This document shows positions 24,008 to 31,712 of a stretch of DNA of 44,070 nt, piece after piece. This stretch comes from CAYFXE01 sp964347035 (GTDB lineage: Bacteria; Acidobacteriota; Aminicenantia; Aminicenantales; Aminicenantaceae), in contig CAYFXE010000025.1 in assembly GCA_964347035.1 (NCBI GenBank), positions 1 to 44,070 on the forward strand. Direction: 5' to 3'. Every line of letters starts with the position of its first letter. The stretch's first letter is position 1. The notes under the pieces are model-generated. The model searched no databases, had not been told where the DNA came from, and worked only from the letters and a program-made list of their open reading frames with translations. The position numbers and the translations under genes are program-made.

Positions 24008-24403
24008 CTGAAAAAGAAGATTGAGGCTGAACACCCGCCTCCCCAACTCAGGCAACAGGAACACCTGATGGCAACCGAGGAGAAAGGCGAGTGCTTTTGA
24101 AAACATAATGACTAGACAGGAGTGAATTTGAGTGGATGGAGAAAGCGACCTTGAAGACCCCGATCCAACCTACCCAGCTTTTCCGAGATGTCACTCGAGG
24201 GAATCCGACAAAGTCGGACATCTAGGAAGTGTGAGCACGATACGTTCAATCGGGCATTACTGAGTATGGCAAAGAGACATCATTACATCAGTATAGAGTA
24301 AACACGCGGAGTTCCGCAGATGCCTAGAGGGACATTGAGGGAATGGCGTTAAAAATCTGAACGGAGCGATGCCATTCACTCAAATTCACTCCTGCTTTTT
24401 CAG
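24008..24403. ncRNA. Candidate structured RNA or decayed group II intron, about 400 nt
   Basis: The 533-base gap between 23988 and 24520 has no gene but is packed with nested complementary segments. CTGAAAAAG (24008-24016) pairs with 24395-24403. A 23-base arm at 24117-24139 pairs with 24372-24394 with one mismatch. Inside are GAGGC/GCCTC (24023-24041), TCAGG/CCTGA (24048-24068), AGATG/CATCT enclosing TCCGAC-AAA-GTCGGA (24186-24223), TACTGA/TCAGTA (24258-24293), GCGGA/TCCGC (24306-24317) and an alternative AATGGC/GCCATT (24342-24376). The composition is not coding. The style resembles domain I of group II introns, but no reverse transcriptase and no complete domain V hairpin is present (only ATGAGCCGG near 24419). 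The strand is not determined by the pairing; the group II reading would be plus. Confidence 0.5.
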
Positions 24404-24520
24404 CTTAGGTACTCATGCAATGAGCCGGGCCAAAGATTCAATTAACGCCAAAATACAGGGAGGAATACACGTTATCTTATGTGAAATTAATATGGTGTGC
24501 AGGTCTTATCCTGTTTTCTC

Positions 24521-25645
24521 TTAGACAACATCTTTCAGAGTAGAGACAAAAGCCTTCATCTCTTCCTTTGTTCCCAGGCTAACACGGATCCAATGATTCT
24601 CTCTAAATACAAAAGAACGGATGAGGATATTCCGCGCTTCAAATTCTTTGGCCATCTTTTTGCCATCCTGGCTAACTCTGAAGAAAACAAAATTCGTAAA
24701 AGAAGGAACATAATAAAGGCCCAATTTTTCCAGCTCTTTGTACAAGTATGATTTGACTTCCCTGTTTTCCTGCCTGACAAAGCGGCAGAATTCTTTGTCT
24801 TTATAAGAGGCAATTGCCGCCTTTAAGCTGAGATAAGAAACAGGAGCAAAATTCCTCTCTATACGCTTTAGATTCTCGACGATATCAGGCCTGGCCATCC
24901 CGTATCCTATCCGAAGGCCAGCGAGGCCAAAGATTTTCGAAAAGGTCCGAGTAACTATCACATTTTTGCCTTTTTTGACAAGGTCGATCATTGACGCATA
25001 GTGTGAATCTTCCACATACTCATGATAGGCTTCGTCCACAACGACCAAAACTTTCTGTGAAGCCCTCTCGCAGAATGGATACAGCTTTTCTCTTGGTATA
25101 ATAGAACCAGTGGGATTGTTGGGATTACAGATATAGATTAAGCTTATTTTTGGGCTGATTTGCTGCTCCATGGCCTTAAGGTCATGCTCATAATTTTCAG
25201 TCAAAGGAATCTGGTGAAGAAGGTAATCTGAAATTTTTGCATAATAGACAAAATCAAAATAAGTGGGATCGGCAGCCAATCCTTCTCCTCTAGTTCTGTA
25301 AAAATGTATTAGCGTTGTCATGACTTCGGTCGACCCGGCTCCCAGAATAATATTATCCGGTGAAATATTCTGCCGCTCAGCGATCAATTCTTTCAACTCA
25401 TGATACTGCCGATGAGGATAACGGTTGGACAGCCTAATGGAGCTGAAAACAGCCTCCCGGGCCCTTTGTGAGATTCCATAAGGGCTTTCATTATTGTTGA
25501 GGCGGATAAATTCTTTTAATTCGGAATGTGGATCTGGATCAAAGGCATGCTTCCTGAAAAATGTTAAATCCGGACTTGCGAAAAGGCCAGCGGCAGCAAA
25601 GGCGCTTGTCTTCAGCCATTGACGGCGGTTTAAATAAAATCCCAT
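24521..25645 (-). CDS. Tat-exported PLP aminotransferase (histidinol-phosphate aminotransferase-like)
   Basis: A 374-residue fold-type I aminotransferase of the HisC branch. The PLP lysine is K237 in TRTFSKIFG; N174 and D204 hold the cofactor (CNPNNPTG, VVVDEAYHEY), and R245 in GLRIGYG is the carboxylate-binding Arg. The N-terminus MGFYLNRRQWLKTSAFAAAG is a twin-arginine signal (R7, R8), so the folded enzyme, with PLP, would be exported. GGGGAGGA lies 5 bases before the ATG at 25645, which confirms that the signal belongs to the protein. A true histidine-biosynthesis enzyme would be cytoplasmic, and no his genes are near. It may instead act on amino acids or cell-wall-related compounds in the periplasm. 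Confidence 0.88.
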   Translation of the reverse strand: MGFYLNRRQWLKTSAFAAAGLFASPDLTFFRKHAFDPDPHSELKEFIRLNNNESPYGISQRAREAVFSSIRLSNRYPHRQYHELKELIAERQNISPDNIILGAGSTEVMTTLIHFYRTRGEGLAADPTYFDFVYYAKISDYLLHQIPLTENYEHDLKAMEQQISPKISLIYICNPNNPTGSIIPREKLYPFCERASQKVLVVVDEAYHEYVEDSHYASMIDLVKKGKNVIVTRTFSKIFGLAGLRIGYGMARPDIVENLKRIERNFAPVSYLSLKAAIASYKDKEFCRFVRQENREVKSYLYKELEKLGLYYVPSFTNFVFFRVSQDGKKMAKEFEARNILIRSFVFRENHWIRVSLGTKEEMKAFVSTLKDVV

Positions 25646-25662
25646 TTGTTCCTCCCCTGACA

Positions 25663-25691
25663 CATATATCAAAGAGAACTACTATGGTCAA
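25663..25691 (-). promoter_or_regulatory. Sigma-70-type promoter for the Tat aminotransferase
   Basis: On the minus strand TTGACC (25691-25686), a 17-base spacer and TATATG (25668-25663) lie just ahead of the gene. Transcription would begin near 25656, leaving a very short leader that holds GGGGAGGA. Confidence 0.5.
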
Positions 25692-25766
25692 AAGAATAAT
25701 TCAACCTAAAGCATTTAATTTTGGGACTGGAAAGAAATAAAAAGATTAGTTATTTATTTCCAGGAG

Positions 25767-25879
25767 TATGTAAGCAAAGTCGAGCATAAGAGCGGCCGAG
25801 GATTCACCTGAAGAAAATGGACAACAGGTGGCTGATCGAAAAGATCGCAGTCGGCAGCCCGCCCGTGTCCGTGGATTAG
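25767..25879 (+). pseudogene. Decayed 3' fragment of a lipoprotein gene like 23556-23987
   Basis: The stretch is nearly identical to the last 140 bases of the lipoprotein gene at 23556 (TATGT.AGCAAAGTCGAGCA... to the stop). It lacks 31 bases after GGATTC, which brings a TGA into frame, and no 5' part is present. Third-codon changes in the end (Ser and two Pro codons) are synonymous, so the copy diverged as a working gene before it broke. It points the same way as the parent, 1.8 kb downstream. Confidence 0.8.
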
Positions 25880-25881
25880 TC

Positions 25882-27822
25882 CTATCGACTCTTTTTGACT
25901 TTTTTGACGACTTCTTTTTTGAATTCTGGGCTGACGTTCATTCCTAAGTTTTCAGCCTTCCTCAAATATTCCAAAGCTAAATCATACTTTTTCCCGTTGA
26001 AATAAACGACAGCGAGATTATTATAGGCTTTAGCGAATTTCGGATTAATTTCAATCGCCTTTTTATACTGCCGTTCTGATTGAGAGAGGAGATTTCTCTT
26101 ATAGTAGTAATTCCCGAGATTGAAGTGAGCTTCAAAATAATCGGGTTTCAACTCTATGGCTCTCGAATACTTGTCCAGAGCCTCCCGTTTTCCTTCTCTT
26201 TCTAATAATATTCCCAAAAGATTGTGAGGCTCGGGAAGAACTGGATTGAGCCGCATAGCTTTCTCGCAGGCCGTCCGTGCCTCTGTTATCATGTCCTTCT
26301 TAAAATAGGCATAACTCAATACAGAATAGGCATGGGCATAATCGGGTTTTATCTCGATGGCAATCTGACTCTTCTCGATGGCTTCCTCTGTCATTCCTTG
26401 AACAAAATACGCAGACGCCAAGTTGGAATAGGCTTGATGATAATCACGTTTTAATCGAATGGCTTCCTTGAACTTACTTATGGCTTGTTCAAACCGCCCC
26501 TGGATCAAATAAACTCGACCTAAATTGTAATGGGCCTCCCAATACTCGTGTTTCAATTTCAATGCAGTCAGATATTCTTCTATGGCCTTATCGAACATTT
26601 TCTTGTGCATATAGATACTACCTAGATTATTGTGAACTCCTGGAAGCTCAGGATTGATCCGGACGGCCTGGCGAGAAGCCGATTCGGCCTCCTGAAATTC
26701 CTCCTTGAGAAGATAAGCAGCTCCCAGAGTGGAGAGAGCCTCTGCCAGTCGCGGATATAGGTCTAAGGCCTTGCGGCACTCGATTATGGCCTGCTCCACC
26801 ATGTCTTTTTCCAGATAGGCATAGCCCAGATTGGCATAGGCTTTGGCATAATGGGGATTGAGTTCGATGGCCCTTAGGTATGAGTCTATAGCCTCCTCGA
26901 TCAAATCTTTCTTCATGTAGGCAATCCCCAAATTGTAGTGAACCTCAGCAATCTCCGGACGCACCCGAAGCACTTTCTGATATTCTAGGATTGCTTGGTC
27001 AATCCTCCCACTCTTACGATAAGCTATTCCCAAGAGATTAAAAATCTCAGGGATATCTGCATTCATCTCCAGAGCTTGCGTACATTCTTTAATGGTCGAA
27101 TCAAAATCTCCTTTTTCTGAGTAGATTAGGGCTAAAAAAACACTCACGTCTGATTCCTGTCGCTGCAATTGCTTTCTCTCGTTATACAGAGAAATGGCTT
27201 CATCCAGCCTGTCCTCTGGAAGGGGGAAAACATAGGGATTAAAGCTTCGTGTTTTATTCAATTGGATAACCTGCGATGTAAAAGAGTCGAATGCATTTCC
27301 AGGATTTTCGATGTCCATGATCGAACCTTCCTGTTTGATATCAATCGCGCCGAATAGATGGCTAAGTTCATGTCTTAAAGTTGATCTCATGAGATCCTCA
27401 ATCTTGATGTTCCGCATAACTATATACCCATGAAGATAAGACGCAATCCCAAAATGGTCATGCCTCACAGGATATTGGGACGTGAAACCGACAACAGCAT
27501 CACATTCTGCTTGATGTATTTTTTTCCTCAAGTCACTCAATAAGGCATACATCGAGTTTTGGGAATTATCAGAAAACCAAGATTCGATCTTTTTTATCCT
27601 GAACCGAATCCCGAAGTGCTTCTCGAATTCCTCGGATGAATCTGCCACCAACCTTTTTATGATAAATTGCCACTGTTTTTGACTCCTGAATTCCTCGTCA
27701 ACGGCTATTTTCAGATCAATTGTCCGAACAGATTCCCCCAGGATCGAGCCCAGTGAAAAGATAAAATACAGAGAAAATAAAAGACAAATGAATCTCAGTT
27801 TGAAATGATGTGTGTGTAACAC
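25882..27822 (-). CDS. Exported metzincin-like metalloprotease with TPR array
   Basis: A 646-residue secreted protein. A signal peptide covers residues 1-29. Residues 35-185 look like a small zinc protease: STLRHELSHLFGAID has HExxHxxGxxD (H151, E152, H155, D161 as third ligand) and SIMD near 169 fits a Met-turn. This pattern is that of metzincins with Asp as third ligand. Residues 205-640 are about twelve TPR units of 34 residues (for example AYANLGYAYLEKDMVEQAI). TPRs may position protein substrates. The start is GTG at 27822 with no good Shine-Dalgarno, though an extended -10 box 28 bases upstream supports it. The stop lies 2 bases from the lipoprotein relic. Confidence 0.82.
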   Translation of the reverse strand: MLHTHHFKLRFICLLFSLYFIFSLGSILGESVRTIDLKIAVDEEFRSQKQWQFIIKRLVADSSEEFEKHFGIRFRIKKIESWFSDNSQNSMYALLSDLRKKIHQAECDAVVGFTSQYPVRHDHFGIASYLHGYIVMRNIKIEDLMRSTLRHELSHLFGAIDIKQEGSIMDIENPGNAFDSFTSQVIQLNKTRSFNPYVFPLPEDRLDEAISLYNERKQLQRQESDVSVFLALIYSEKGDFDSTIKECTQALEMNADIPEIFNLLGIAYRKSGRIDQAILEYQKVLRVRPEIAEVHYNLGIAYMKKDLIEEAIDSYLRAIELNPHYAKAYANLGYAYLEKDMVEQAIIECRKALDLYPRLAEALSTLGAAYLLKEEFQEAESASRQAVRINPELPGVHNNLGSIYMHKKMFDKAIEEYLTALKLKHEYWEAHYNLGRVYLIQGRFEQAISKFKEAIRLKRDYHQAYSNLASAYFVQGMTEEAIEKSQIAIEIKPDYAHAYSVLSYAYFKKDMITEARTACEKAMRLNPVLPEPHNLLGILLEREGKREALDKYSRAIELKPDYFEAHFNLGNYYYKRNLLSQSERQYKKAIEINPKFAKAYNNLAVVYFNGKKYDLALEYLRKAENLGMNVSPEFKKEVVKKVKKSR

Positions 27823-27849
27823 AGGATTTTACTCAAACAATTCAATCCT

Positions 27850-27858
27850 ATTATAACA
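27850..27858 (-). promoter_or_regulatory. Extended -10 promoter for the metzincin-TPR gene
   Basis: On the minus strand TGT plus TATAAT (27855-27850) is a perfect extended -10. No -35 match is seen. Transcription would start near 27843, about 20 bases before the GTG start. Confidence 0.45.
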
Positions 27859-28074
27859 CAAGCTTCCTCTGTTTCGATTTGACGGTGAGACCCGGAAGAG
27901 ACCACAGATTTTCTAAAATTATTTCAATCCAGATTCGATTTAAATCTTATTTTTCTTACATCAGCCTAAGGGGATTTTCTCGATAGAAAGCCTCGTGTTT
28001 GTCTTGACTTTACCAGGTTTTCCCGTTAGTTATAGATGGCCTAACTTAGATCAAGCCTTAAAAGGAGGTGAAGG

Positions 28075-28339
28075 ATGAGAGTCATGAAAATTGGGGCGGT
28101 GGGATGAGATTCGGTTTATCGTCTGGGGTTCTTCCTCAAATCTTCTCTCAGTCGACCTCGAACTTCAGCAGGAAATCAAAAATATGAAAGAGATTGGGAT
28201 AGAGCTTCTCGCCTGTAAAGCCTGTGCGGACCGGTACGGAGTCTCTTTGAAACTTGAGGAGCTGGGAATCACTGTCAAATACATGGGAGAACCCCTGACA
28301 TCCATGCTGAAAACCGACTGGGTGGTAATGACCTTTTAG
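28075..28339 (+). pseudogene. DsrE/DsrF-family gene with internal deletion and frameshift
   Basis: Sulfur-relay DsrE-like proteins of about 110 residues typically start MKIxVLW... and contain WWDEVxFIVWGPSAKLL, ACKACADxYGVSxKLEELG and KYMGEPLTxMLK. Here the second half is nearly perfect (28091 onward: RWDEIRFIVWG, LACKACADRYGVSLKLEELG, KYMGEPLTSMLK). A strong AAAGGAGG leads to ATG 28075, reading MRVMKIGAVG and then TGA. The part between MKI and RWDEI, about 20-25 residues, is missing and the frame has shifted. The gene is therefore inactive unless reinitiated. It ends overlapping the stop of the convergent reductase gene. The 252 bases upstream show only a possible TTGACT near 28004. Confidence 0.8.
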
Positions 28340-29664
28340 ACCAGGCTGAGTGTCTGGTGAGCCGTTACCAGGAGTCCTTGGATGGGAATCCTGTAGGGGC
28401 AGGCCTGTTCACAATAACCTGAGCAATTCGAACAAAGACTTGCGTTATTTCTGCCAAGTGCAGCATACCTAGCCATGGCCGTTTTTTCCCGAGCCTGAGC
28501 GTGGACGTAGTGCTGGTAACGCATGATCGTATTGACAGGAACCTTAAGGGGACATTGAGGCTCGCATTGCCCGCAGGCATGTCGGCAGTAAAAGTCTCCA
28601 TAGAGCACTTCATAAGCAGCTATTGTTTTCTGTTCGGCTGCAGTGAACTTTTTTCCGGAAAGAGAAATATAGGCTTTAAGGTCACTAAAATTTTTTATAG
28701 TGAGACAGGCAGTGCTCACATTGGAATGACTGAGCACAAACTTGACGGCGGCATTTCGGAGTTCATTGTAGTTTGTCAGGTCGAATTTAGACCTGAAGGT
28801 TTCTGTCTTGTCTGCTCTTTCCTTAAGCCTGATCAATAATTTTTTCTGGCGTTCAGGTATTTCTCTTCCTTCCTCCTCGGCCTGCTCCATCCTCTCCTTG
28901 ACTTCTAAGTAGTTCAATACAGGATTGGTCTTCATCAAACTGGCTCCGATATTTTTCTGTTTGCAGGCCTTCAAAACTCTCTCTCCTTGATCTCTCTGCA
29001 AGAAGTTATAGACGAAAAGCATCACGTCAAACCGCCCATCTTCAGCCGCAACAAGGAGAACCTTTTCCATCGTCTCCGGGACATCCATCCACTGCGGACC
29101 ATGGTTAGAGAGCCCGCAGAATCTGACCTTCCCTTCGGTCTTCAGTTCTCGAACCGCAGTATGGAAGGCTTCGTTTCTCATCTTTTCTACTGTTGACGGC
29201 ATATGGATCATTAAACAGTCCACATATTCTGTTTGAAGCCTTTCTAAGCATTTGTGTGCCCTCTGGATCAATGTTTCTTTGGTATCCCTCTTTCTTAATC
29301 CCAATTTTGTTGAGATGAAGACGGATTTTCGATTCCGCTTCTTGATCACACTCCCGATCATCTTTTCCACACTCCCGCGGCCATATCCCTCGGCGGTATC
29401 GATATAATTGATTCCAGCATCCAGAATGGCCTCGAGCAAAGCCGGTTCTTTCAGTTCACCGCTCCCGAAACCAATGTCTGACACTTTATAGCCAGTCCGA
29501 CCTAGTGTCCGGTACTCCTTGACTTTAAACGGCGCTTCCTCAACGGAGGACTGCGATCCAAACAATCTCGATGGACCCTGCAGGCCTGCCCCAGCCAGGA
29601 CAGCCAGAGAGCTTCCAAGGAACCGACGGCGACTCAATCCTTTTTGATTCGAAATCACTGTCAT
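28336..29664 (-). CDS. Tat-exported aldo/keto reductase with C-terminal ferredoxin-like motifs
   Basis: A 442-residue oxidoreductase. The N-terminus has a twin-arginine signal (SRRRFLGSS, residues 11-19). The aldo/keto reductase barrel begins near residue 51 with the D89-Y94-K120-H154 tetrad (YIDTAEGYG, STKLG, MIHM). The C-terminal part after residue 385 has CRHACGQCEPQCPLKVP and CSNCSGYCEQACPYRIP, each CxxC/CxxxCP motifs for iron-sulfur clusters. Such three-part proteins form a known AKR subgroup with 4Fe-4S dicluster-type ends, in which electrons may pass between clusters and the AKR site. AAAGGAG lies 11 bases before the ATG at 29664. The physiological substrate is unknown. Confidence 0.9.
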   Translation of the reverse strand: MTVISNQKGLSRRRFLGSSLAVLAGAGLQGPSRLFGSQSSVEEAPFKVKEYRTLGRTGYKVSDIGFGSGELKEPALLEAILDAGINYIDTAEGYGRGSVEKMIGSVIKKRNRKSVFISTKLGLRKRDTKETLIQRAHKCLERLQTEYVDCLMIHMPSTVEKMRNEAFHTAVRELKTEGKVRFCGLSNHGPQWMDVPETMEKVLLVAAEDGRFDVMLFVYNFLQRDQGERVLKACKQKNIGASLMKTNPVLNYLEVKERMEQAEEEGREIPERQKKLLIRLKERADKTETFRSKFDLTNYNELRNAAVKFVLSHSNVSTACLTIKNFSDLKAYISLSGKKFTAAEQKTIAAYEVLYGDFYCRHACGQCEPQCPLKVPVNTIMRYQHYVHAQAREKTAMARYAALGRNNASLCSNCSGYCEQACPYRIPIQGLLVTAHQTLSLV

Positions 29665-29780
29665 ATCTCAGATGTCTCCTTTCTAATAAGAATCATTTCT
29701 CACAATTTCTGGAGGAATAATAATTATAGAAAAGTATGTAGCTTACTTTTTTTCTTGCTTAATATCAAGACAGAAATGAG

Positions 29781-29884
29781 GTCAGTGACTCAGTCACTCA
29801 GTGACTTAGAAAGACTAAGACATTTTTTTTACTGGATCCCTGCTTTCGCAGGGACAGGCTGGATTCCCGCCTCCGCTGGAATGA
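29781..29884. repeat. Second REP-like cluster with CAGTGACT tandem repeat
   Basis: Tandem CAGTGACT/CAGTCACT units (29781-29808) are followed by TCCCTGC/GCAGGGA with a TTTC loop (29837-29854) and an imperfect ATTCCCGC...GCTGGAAT (29863-29882). The order and words match the cluster at 13566-13775. The rest of the 349-base gap between 29665 and 30013 holds AT-rich sequence and the terminator. Confidence 0.7.
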
Positions 29885-29957
29885 CAGATTAATTGTGTTT
29901 CTCTAATATTACAAACCTTTGGGAGACGGCCCTATAATGATTTAAAGGAGTTACTGG

Positions 29958-29989
29958 AAAAAAAAGAGGAGGACCGAAGTCCTCCTCTT
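29958..29989 (-). terminator. Intrinsic terminator with UUCG tetraloop
   Basis: On the minus strand an 11-bp perfect stem AAGAGGAGGAC/GTCCTCCTCTT closed by UUCG is followed by about eight T residues (A at 29958-29965 on plus). It ends the sigma/anti-sigma/solenoid operon, 25 bases after the solenoid gene's stop codon. Confidence 0.92.
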
Positions 29990-30013
29990 CAGGATGAAGA
30001 TATGATTAAGGAA

Positions 30014-30973
30014 TTATCTCTTCTCGAGGAGAATGTCACCGCTGAACGTAGACAAGATGAGAACAGCTCCACCACCGTTAACTGTACCCGTAATCTTCCT
30101 CTTGTTGAATTTTCCGGAGACACTGATTTCGAAATCGGTTTCGATGTCGCCGCTGAACGTCTTGGCCTCTAGATCGAAGGCTGAATTAGCTGGAAGAAAC
30201 AACTCGATATCACCGCTGTGAGATTTCATCTCATACTTACTCGCGGCCTCAATGTTTCCTTGATAGGTGATCGAGCCGCTCAAGATCTTGGCCTTGATAA
30301 ATTTTGCACCTGAAACACCGGTCATCTCTATATCGCCGCTGACGGTTTCCGCTTCCAGAGAACCGTTCAACTGTTCAAGATTGATATCTCCAGAAACCGT
30401 TTGCACATAGGCATCACCAGTGATGCTTTGGAGGTCTAAGTCTCCGCTGACCGACTGGCAATCCAATCCTTTATCGGCCTTCATGACTTCTATATCTCCG
30501 CTCACCGCACCCACTTCGACCGCACCCCCAATATTTTCTAGAGTCACATCTCCGCTCACAGATTTGACCTTCAAAGCGGCCTGATCGGGTATGAACAGAA
30601 CAAAATCGATGGAGACATTCAGCCCCTTTATCGACACCTCAGGATAATCGGCCTCGATCCTGAGGAGCTTTCCTTCTTCTATCACCTCAATCTTCACTTT
30701 GGCTGCATTCTCTTTGGCTTTCTCGATCGTGTCGGCCCGGGATGTTTTCCTAGCCATGATCTTGACTTCATTCCTGTCCCATGTCTCGACCTCGATGTCA
30801 CCGGAAATATTCTTGACACTCACCTTGCCGTCCATTGCCAGAGATACGGTCTTCTCGAACGGCTCTTCATATTTCTCCTTTGCAGCTGCAGCCGGCTCGG
30901 CGGGAGTAAATCCTACAACAAAAATCATAAGGGCTAAAATGGCTGCTGGTGCTAAAACTTTTTTTAATCTCAT
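30014..30973 (-). CDS. Exported DUF4097-type beta-solenoid protein
   Basis: A 319-residue secreted protein. The signal peptide covers residues 1-31. SGD motifs occur at 57, 140, 158, 176, 194, 212, 253, 274 and 311; five of them are exactly 18 residues apart. Between them short hydrophobic-alternating strands repeat (VSGDIEV, VSGDLDL), which is the DUF4097/DUF2807 adhesin-like solenoid. AAGGAGG lies 6 bases before the ATG. It is the third gene of an operon with an ECF sigma factor and a zinc-finger anti-sigma factor, so it is probably part of, or output of, an envelope-stress response. In other bacteria DUF4097 proteins are often found with liaI/liaF-like or ECF systems; a ligand is not known. 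Confidence 0.85.
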   Translation of the reverse strand: MRLKKVLAPAAILALMIFVVGFTPAEPAAAAKEKYEEPFEKTVSLAMDGKVSVKNISGDIEVETWDRNEVKIMARKTSRADTIEKAKENAAKVKIEVIEEGKLLRIEADYPEVSIKGLNVSIDFVLFIPDQAALKVKSVSGDVTLENIGGAVEVGAVSGDIEVMKADKGLDCQSVSGDLDLQSITGDAYVQTVSGDINLEQLNGSLEAETVSGDIEMTGVSGAKFIKAKILSGSITYQGNIEAASKYEMKSHSGDIELFLPANSAFDLEAKTFSGDIETDFEISVSGKFNKRKITGTVNGGGAVLILSTFSGDILLEKR

Positions 30974-30993
30974 AAGCTGCCTCCTTTTTTGAG

Positions 30994-31701
30994 TTATAAG
31001 GTCTTATCCACTTTCCTCTCTTCGGAGGAGGCGGATTTTATGGCTACCATCTGCCCCAGCAATTCGATTTTTTTACTGTACGCATAGAGCAGATAGTTAC
31101 GGACTTCGACATTATTCGGATCACTGAATGCGGCTCTCCGGCAGGCTTCGATCGAGAAATCTATGATCTCCAGATGCGCCTGGAGGATCAAGGCCACCTC
31201 GGGGCTCATACTCTCCTTCTGAGAAGCAAAGGCCTCGGCAAGCGCCTTGCTGGCCTGCTGATAATGGCGTTCAGCCTCTTCCAGCTTGGCCAGGGTATAC
31301 TGAGTACTTTTCTTGGCTTGAAGCAAATCTCTACCTTTCCAGTAACGCACCCCCAAAGTGATCGCTCCAACCACGATGGCCAAAATCAGGGCAGCACTGA
31401 GGACGTATTTCAGCATTGGTTGGCTGAAAATGAAGTCAAACCATTTTCTCCTCTCGAAGGCCGGTGTCTTGACAGTTTTGGTATCTGTTTCTAATCTGGC
31501 TTTGATTTTGAGCCAGCCTGAATGTGAAGGCTCATAATCTTCAAGCTCTTTAGCCTCATCGAGGATGCCTTCGAATTCCTTTAACAACATCTGACAATCT
31601 GAACAACCCTCAAGATGCTGTTCAAGAGCGGATCTATCCTCGACATCCAGATTGTCATCGATATAGTCACTGATCAATCGTTTGGCTCGAGAGCATCTCA
31701 T
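30994..31701 (-). CDS. Anti-sigma factor with zinc-finger N-terminus
   Basis: A 235-residue membrane-anchored anti-sigma factor. The N-terminal zf-HC2 domain has H29, C33 and C36 in QHLEGCSDCQ, with Cys3 as further ligand, matching the ZAS motif that binds the sigma factor. One membrane helix lies near residues 95-115 (LSAALILAIVVGAITLGV), so the remainder, an alpha-helical segment of about 110 residues, faces the periplasm. GAGGAG precedes ATG 31701; a TTG at 31716 that overlaps the sigma gene's stop is less likely. It is cotranscribed with the sigma gene, as usual for these pairs. The periplasmic part is probably the stress-sensing end. Confidence 0.9.
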   Translation of the reverse strand: MRCSRAKRLISDYIDDNLDVEDRSALEQHLEGCSDCQMLLKEFEGILDEAKELEDYEPSHSGWLKIKARLETDTKTVKTPAFERRKWFDFIFSQPMLKYVLSAALILAIVVGAITLGVRYWKGRDLLQAKKSTQYTLAKLEEAERHYQQASKALAEAFASQKESMSPEVALILQAHLEIIDFSIEACRRAAFSDPNNVEVRNYLLYAYSKKIELLGQMVAIKSASSEERKVDKTL

Positions 31702-31712
31702 TTTTTCTCTCC

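Noticed and set aside
24008..24403. RNase P RNA, tmRNA or SRP RNA
   Set aside because: None of the signature words (GAGGAAAGUCC, ACAGAA end, ANDEN-type tag, tRNA-like T-arm) is present.
24521..25645. Calling the aminotransferase hisC
   Set aside because: Histidine biosynthesis enzymes are cytoplasmic, the protein has a Tat signal, and no other his genes are nearby.
27961..28074. Promoter with TTGACT at 28004 for the DsrE relic
   Set aside because: No -10 at 16-18 bases is convincing; TATAGA lies 21 bases away.
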